Origin: Saccharibacillus deserti
Lineage (GTDB): Bacteria; Bacillota; Bacilli; Paenibacillales; Paenibacillaceae
Direction of reading: 5' to 3'
NCBI RefSeq assembly: GCF_013618475.1
Contig: NZ_JABJVN010000008.1
Span: 1 to 64,000 of the forward strand
DNA: 64,000 bases
Part shown: positions 61,621-64,000 of the stretch, in pieces
How the letters are laid out: each line of letters begins with the position of its first letter
Numbering within the stretch: the stretch's first letter is position 1
Made by a program: the position numbers and the translations under genes
The notes under the pieces: generated by a model
The model's database searches: none
The model's input: the letters and a program-made list of their open reading frames with translations, nothing else
What the model was told of the DNA's origin: nothing

Positions 61621-61764
61621 GTCGACGACAAGCGGCGCATCCATCCCTGCGAACGCGTCAAGAAGGCGAGAAGCATCGGCGGCTCCCCGCTTCCGTTCCT
61701 CGCCTCCTTGATCGACCGATTTCAACCTGCGGCTGCCCGGTATTTCAGCGGGTCCGATCCTGCG

Positions 61765-62670
61765 TCAAGCGATCCCGATCACATGCCGGCCGATCCCGGC
61801 CAGATCGAACACGGTCTCGACGGAAGTCCAGCTGCCGCGCGCACGCAGCATGCTCTCCACGGCTTCCGCCTGCCCCATGCCGAGCTCGAACGCGATCAGC
61901 TTCGGATCTTGCTGCAGCAGATCGAGCTGCTTCATCATTTCGCGGTACGGCCACAGTCCGTCCGGTCCGCCGTCCAGCGCCCCTCTCGGCTCGAAATCAC
62001 GCACTTCCGGCTGAAGTTCTTCGATATCGGCGGCCGGGATATACGGCGGATTCGAGACCAGGATATCAAAAGTCCGGCCTGCGAACGGCTCCAGCAGACT
62101 GCCTTCGCGGAATTCGACGTCCGCGCCGAGCCGCTGGGCGTTGCGCTGGGCTACGCCCAGCGCCCCTTCGGAGATATCGCTCGCCGTGACGACGAATTCG
62201 TGCCGCAGCAGCTTCAAGCTGACGGCGATCGCGCCGCTCCCGGTTCCGACATCGAGCACGGAAGGCGAACCTTCCGGCCACAGCGTCTTCGCCCGGGTCA
62301 GCACCGCTTCGACAAGCAGTTCCGTTTCCGGACGCGGAATCAGCACTTCCGGGGTAACTTCGAACGTAAACCCGTAAAACTCCTGGTCGCCCAAAATGTA
62401 CTGCGCCGGTTCGCCGTCGCCTTTGCGGGTGACCGCGTTCTCGCAGCGCTCCCCGAACTCGTACGGGAAAGGCTCGCGCAGCGCCATCACGTACTGCGCT
62501 CCCGACATCCCCAGGATTTCCTTAAGCAGCAGCCGCGTATTCTCGTCGGCTTCTTCCACGCCCCGTGCCCGCAAAAAAGAAGAAGCCTCCGCAAAGGCTT
62601 CCCGGAGCGTCAAGCCTTCGCGCAAATGAAAGCCGCCCCGGCCCGAACGTACTCTGTTCAACAGATTCAA
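61765..62670 (-). CDS. prmC: release factor glutamine methyltransferase PrmC
   Basis: A 301-residue SAM-dependent enzyme that methylates the GGQ glutamine of release factors. Motif I is [15 protein letters not shown]; the catalytic NPPY appears in [17 protein letters not shown]-terminal helices begin [18 protein letters not shown]. The start lies within a TTGA overlap with the prfA stop (TTG 62670); TTG 62661 is a possible alternative given the AAGGGAG position. It follows its substrate gene prfA. Confidence 0.95.
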   Translation of the reverse strand: MNLLNRVRSGRGGFHLREGLTLREAFAEASSFLRARGVEEADENTRLLLKEILGMSGAQYVMALREPFPYEFGERCENAVTRKGDGEPAQYILGDQEFYGFTFEVTPEVLIPRPETELLVEAVLTRAKTLWPEGSPSVLDVGTGSGAIAVSLKLLRHEFVVTASDISEGALGVAQRNAQRLGADVEFREGSLLEPFAGRTFDILVSNPPYIPAADIEELQPEVRDFEPRGALDGGPDGLWPYREMMKQLDLLQQDPKLIAFELGMGQAEAVESMLRARGSWTSVETVFDLAGIGRHVIGIA

Positions 62671-63737
62671 ACTCCCTTTTCGTCGATCAGGTCGGTCTGT
62701 TCGGCGATCGTCAGCGCGGATACGATCTCCTGGATATCACCGTTCATGATCTGGTCCAGCTTGTGCATGGTCAGGCCGATACGGTGGTCGGTGACGCGGC
62801 TTTGCGGGAAGTTGTAGGTCCGGATCCGTTCGCTGCGGTCGCCCGTGCCCACTTTGCTTTTGCGTTCGCCGGCGTATTTGGCTTCTTCTTCCTGGCGCAT
62901 CACGTCGTAAATCCGGGAACGAAGCACCTGGAGCGCTTTTTCCTTGTTCGAGTTCTGCGATTTGCCGTCCTGGCAGGTTGCCATGATTCCGGTCGGAATA
63001 TGCGTGACGCGCACGGCCGACTTGGTCGTGTTGACGGACTGCCCGCCCGCTCCGCTGGAACAGAACGTATCGACGCGGATATCTTTGTCGCTGATGATGA
63101 TATCGACTTCTTCGACTTCCGGCAGCACGGCTACCGTCGAGGTCGACGTATGGATCCGCCCGCCCGACTCGGTGGCCGGGATCCGCTGCACGCGGTGTGC
63201 GCCGCTTTCGTATTTCATTTTGCTGTAGGCGCCGCGGCCGTTGATCATGAAGATGACTTCCTTGAAGCCGCCCAGATCGCTTTCGTTCACGTCCATCAGC
63301 TCGACTTTCCAGCCCTGCGCGTCCGCGTAGCGGCTGTACATGCGGTACAGATCCGCCGCGAACAGCGCCGCTTCGTCGCCGCCGGCCGCGCCGCGGATCT
63401 CGACGATCACATTCTTCTCGTCGTTCGGATCTTTCGGCAGCAGCAGCACGCGGATTTTTTCTTCCAGCTCTTTTTTGCGTGTCGACAGTTCGTCGATCTC
63501 CATTTTGACCATTTCACGCATCTCGTCGTCCAGCTTCTCGCCCTGCATTTCTTTGGCGGCTTCGAGACCTTCGACGACGAGTTTATATTCCGAATAGGCT
63601 TCGTACGACGGCTGAAGATCGGACTGCTCTTTGGAGTAGTCGCGCAGCTTTTTGGAATCGCTGGCCACGTCCGGGTCGCACAGCAGTTCGCTCAATTTAT
63701 CGTAACGGTCAACCAATGCCTGCAATTTATCCAACAA
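62667..63737 (-). CDS. prfA: peptide chain release factor 1
   Basis: A 356-residue class I release factor reading UAA and UAG. The PAT codon-recognition element is in [14 protein letters not shown] and the GGQ loop is in [17 protein letters not shown] (about 230). The N-terminal coiled coil begins [18 protein letters not shown]. Start is TTG at 63737, with GAGGTG 7 nt upstream. It is translationally coupled to prmC. Gene order prfA-prmC is standard. Confidence 0.98.
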   Translation of the reverse strand: MLDKLQALVDRYDKLSELLCDPDVASDSKKLRDYSKEQSDLQPSYEAYSEYKLVVEGLEAAKEMQGEKLDDEMREMVKMEIDELSTRKKELEEKIRVLLLPKDPNDEKNVIVEIRGAAGGDEAALFAADLYRMYSRYADAQGWKVELMDVNESDLGGFKEVIFMINGRGAYSKMKYESGAHRVQRIPATESGGRIHTSTSTVAVLPEVEEVDIIISDKDIRVDTFCSSGAGGQSVNTTKSAVRVTHIPTGIMATCQDGKSQNSNKEKALQVLRSRIYDVMRQEEEAKYAGERKSKVGTGDRSERIRTYNFPQSRVTDHRIGLTMHKLDQIMNGDIQEIVSALTIAEQTDLIDEKGV

Positions 63738-63878
63738 GGTGGATCACCTCTTTGTATTAGATTGGAAATTCCGGATTTAAGTCTATCGTGTTTCTGTTTT
63801 ATTCCCGCTTGTACGTACACGCCCATGAATTTCATCACCTTGTCTTCGTCTTCCGGACCTGCAAAGAAGAAAAAGGTA

Positions 63879-63916
63879 GAAAAAGAGCCGTTTGCATCGG
63901 TGTGCAACGACTCTTT
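63879..63916 (-). terminator. terminator-like hairpin upstream of prfA
   Basis: On the minus strand AAAGAGtCGTTGCA pairs with TGCAAaCGgCTCTTT across 6 nt and is followed by TTTTTC. It comes immediately after the TATAAT at 63917-63922, so it may end an upstream transcript or attenuate prfA. Confidence 0.65.
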
Positions 63917-63945
63917 ATTATAACACGGGCCTCCAAGATTGCCTA
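63917..63945 (-). promoter_or_regulatory. predicted promoter of prfA
   Basis: The minus strand reads TAGGCA-N17-TATAAT: a consensus -10 and 4/6 -35. Leader to prfA would be about 170 nt. Confidence 0.5.
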
Positions 63946-64000
63946 TTGAAACTTCCTCTTAAATCTCTTCATTTTCTACTTATATTCTCCCCTGCATCTG

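Larger units (their letters stand above)
63738..64000 (-). other. prfA upstream region
   Basis: 263 bp with no gene that can be called. It holds a promoter-like TAGGCA-N17-TATAAT (63917-63945) and a terminator-like hairpin directly after it. An upstream gene (for example tdk or rpmE in Bacillus order) is beyond the edge. Confidence 0.5.

Noticed and set aside
61397-61764. Cyclic-di-AMP or cyclic-di-GMP riboswitch before the SEDS genes
   Set aside because: The leader is GC-rich with hairpins, but the conserved loop sequences of these classes could not be matched.
63692-63907. 71-codon frame upstream of prfA
   Set aside because: It overlaps the prfA start region and the terminator-like hairpin, with no ribosome site.

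Overview
The window reads as a contiguous chromosomal segment of a moderately GC-rich, Gram-positive, flagellated member of the Paenibacillaceae (Paenibacillus- or Saccharibacillus-like). This rests on the Firmicutes gene orders csrA-fliW-flgL-flgK-flgN-flgM-yvyF-comFC-comFA-degU-degS, mbl-flhO-flhP-fabZ, prfA-prmC and upp-mnaA-atp operon. It also rests on SLH-anchored surface proteins sitting beside a csaB/tagA/tagO cell-wall polymer cluster. All 47 coding genes called are on the minus strand, so the description below runs from high to low coordinates, in the direction of transcription. No rRNA, tRNA, insertion sequence, phage or CRISPR array was seen. The genus cannot be fixed from this sequence alone.

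Layout, upstream to downstream. (1) 64000-53600: release factor prfA and its methylase prmC, two tandem SEDS (RodA/FtsW) genes, an unusually long Sua5-type tRNA-modification enzyme, the arginine-phosphatase-like ywlE, a 745-bp gap, then ywlG-glyA. The gap holds a nested inverted-repeat element and a ZTP (pfl) riboswitch with its terminator ahead of ywlG-glyA. (2) 53600-49670: a CUT1-type sugar ABC transporter (two permeases and a lipoprotein, no ATPase) and upp. (3) 49460-40480: mnaA, then the ATP synthase operon atpZ-atpI-B-E-F-H-A-G-D-C with a strong sigma-A promoter. Its atpA-atpG junction is enlarged to 276 bp by a 40-bp perfect tandem repeat. (4) 40180-34400: ywzB, murA, mbl, flhO, flhP, an EpuA-like small protein and fabZ. 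(5) 34365-27340: phosphoglucomutase pgcA, a DUF5693 membrane protein, csaB, tagA and tagO. (6) 27180-10580: three large SLH-domain proteins, one of them the probable S-layer subunit, plus a small coiled-coil protein, metK and a secreted phosphodiester glycosidase. (7) 10510-1: degS-degU, comFA-comFC, yvyF, flgM, flgN, flgK, flgL, fliW-csrA and the first codons of flagellin hag.

How the parts fit. pgcA (glucose-1-phosphate), mnaA (UDP-ManNAc), tagO, tagA and csaB supply a pyruvylated secondary cell-wall polymer. This is the expected ligand of the SLH domains carried by the neighbouring surface proteins, so most of an S-layer anchoring pathway lies in one window. The motility genes carry four plausible sigma-D promoters (yvyF, flgM, flhO and, unexpectedly, one SLH protein). 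The hag leader carries a near-consensus CsrA hairpin, consistent with the FliW-CsrA-Hag switch encoded next door. 

The most notable points are these. Sporulation genes that normally interrupt two of these conserved blocks are absent (spoIIR between prmC and sua5; spoIID, spoIIQ and spoIIID between murA and mbl), which suggests an asporogenous lineage. The atpA-atpG junction carries the tandem hairpin repeat. A four-copy nested inverted repeat lies downstream of ywlE. The S-layer genes have tandem in-frame start sites. comFA, metK and prfA have terminator-like leaders. All functional statements come from reading motifs and gene order; no database search was possible.
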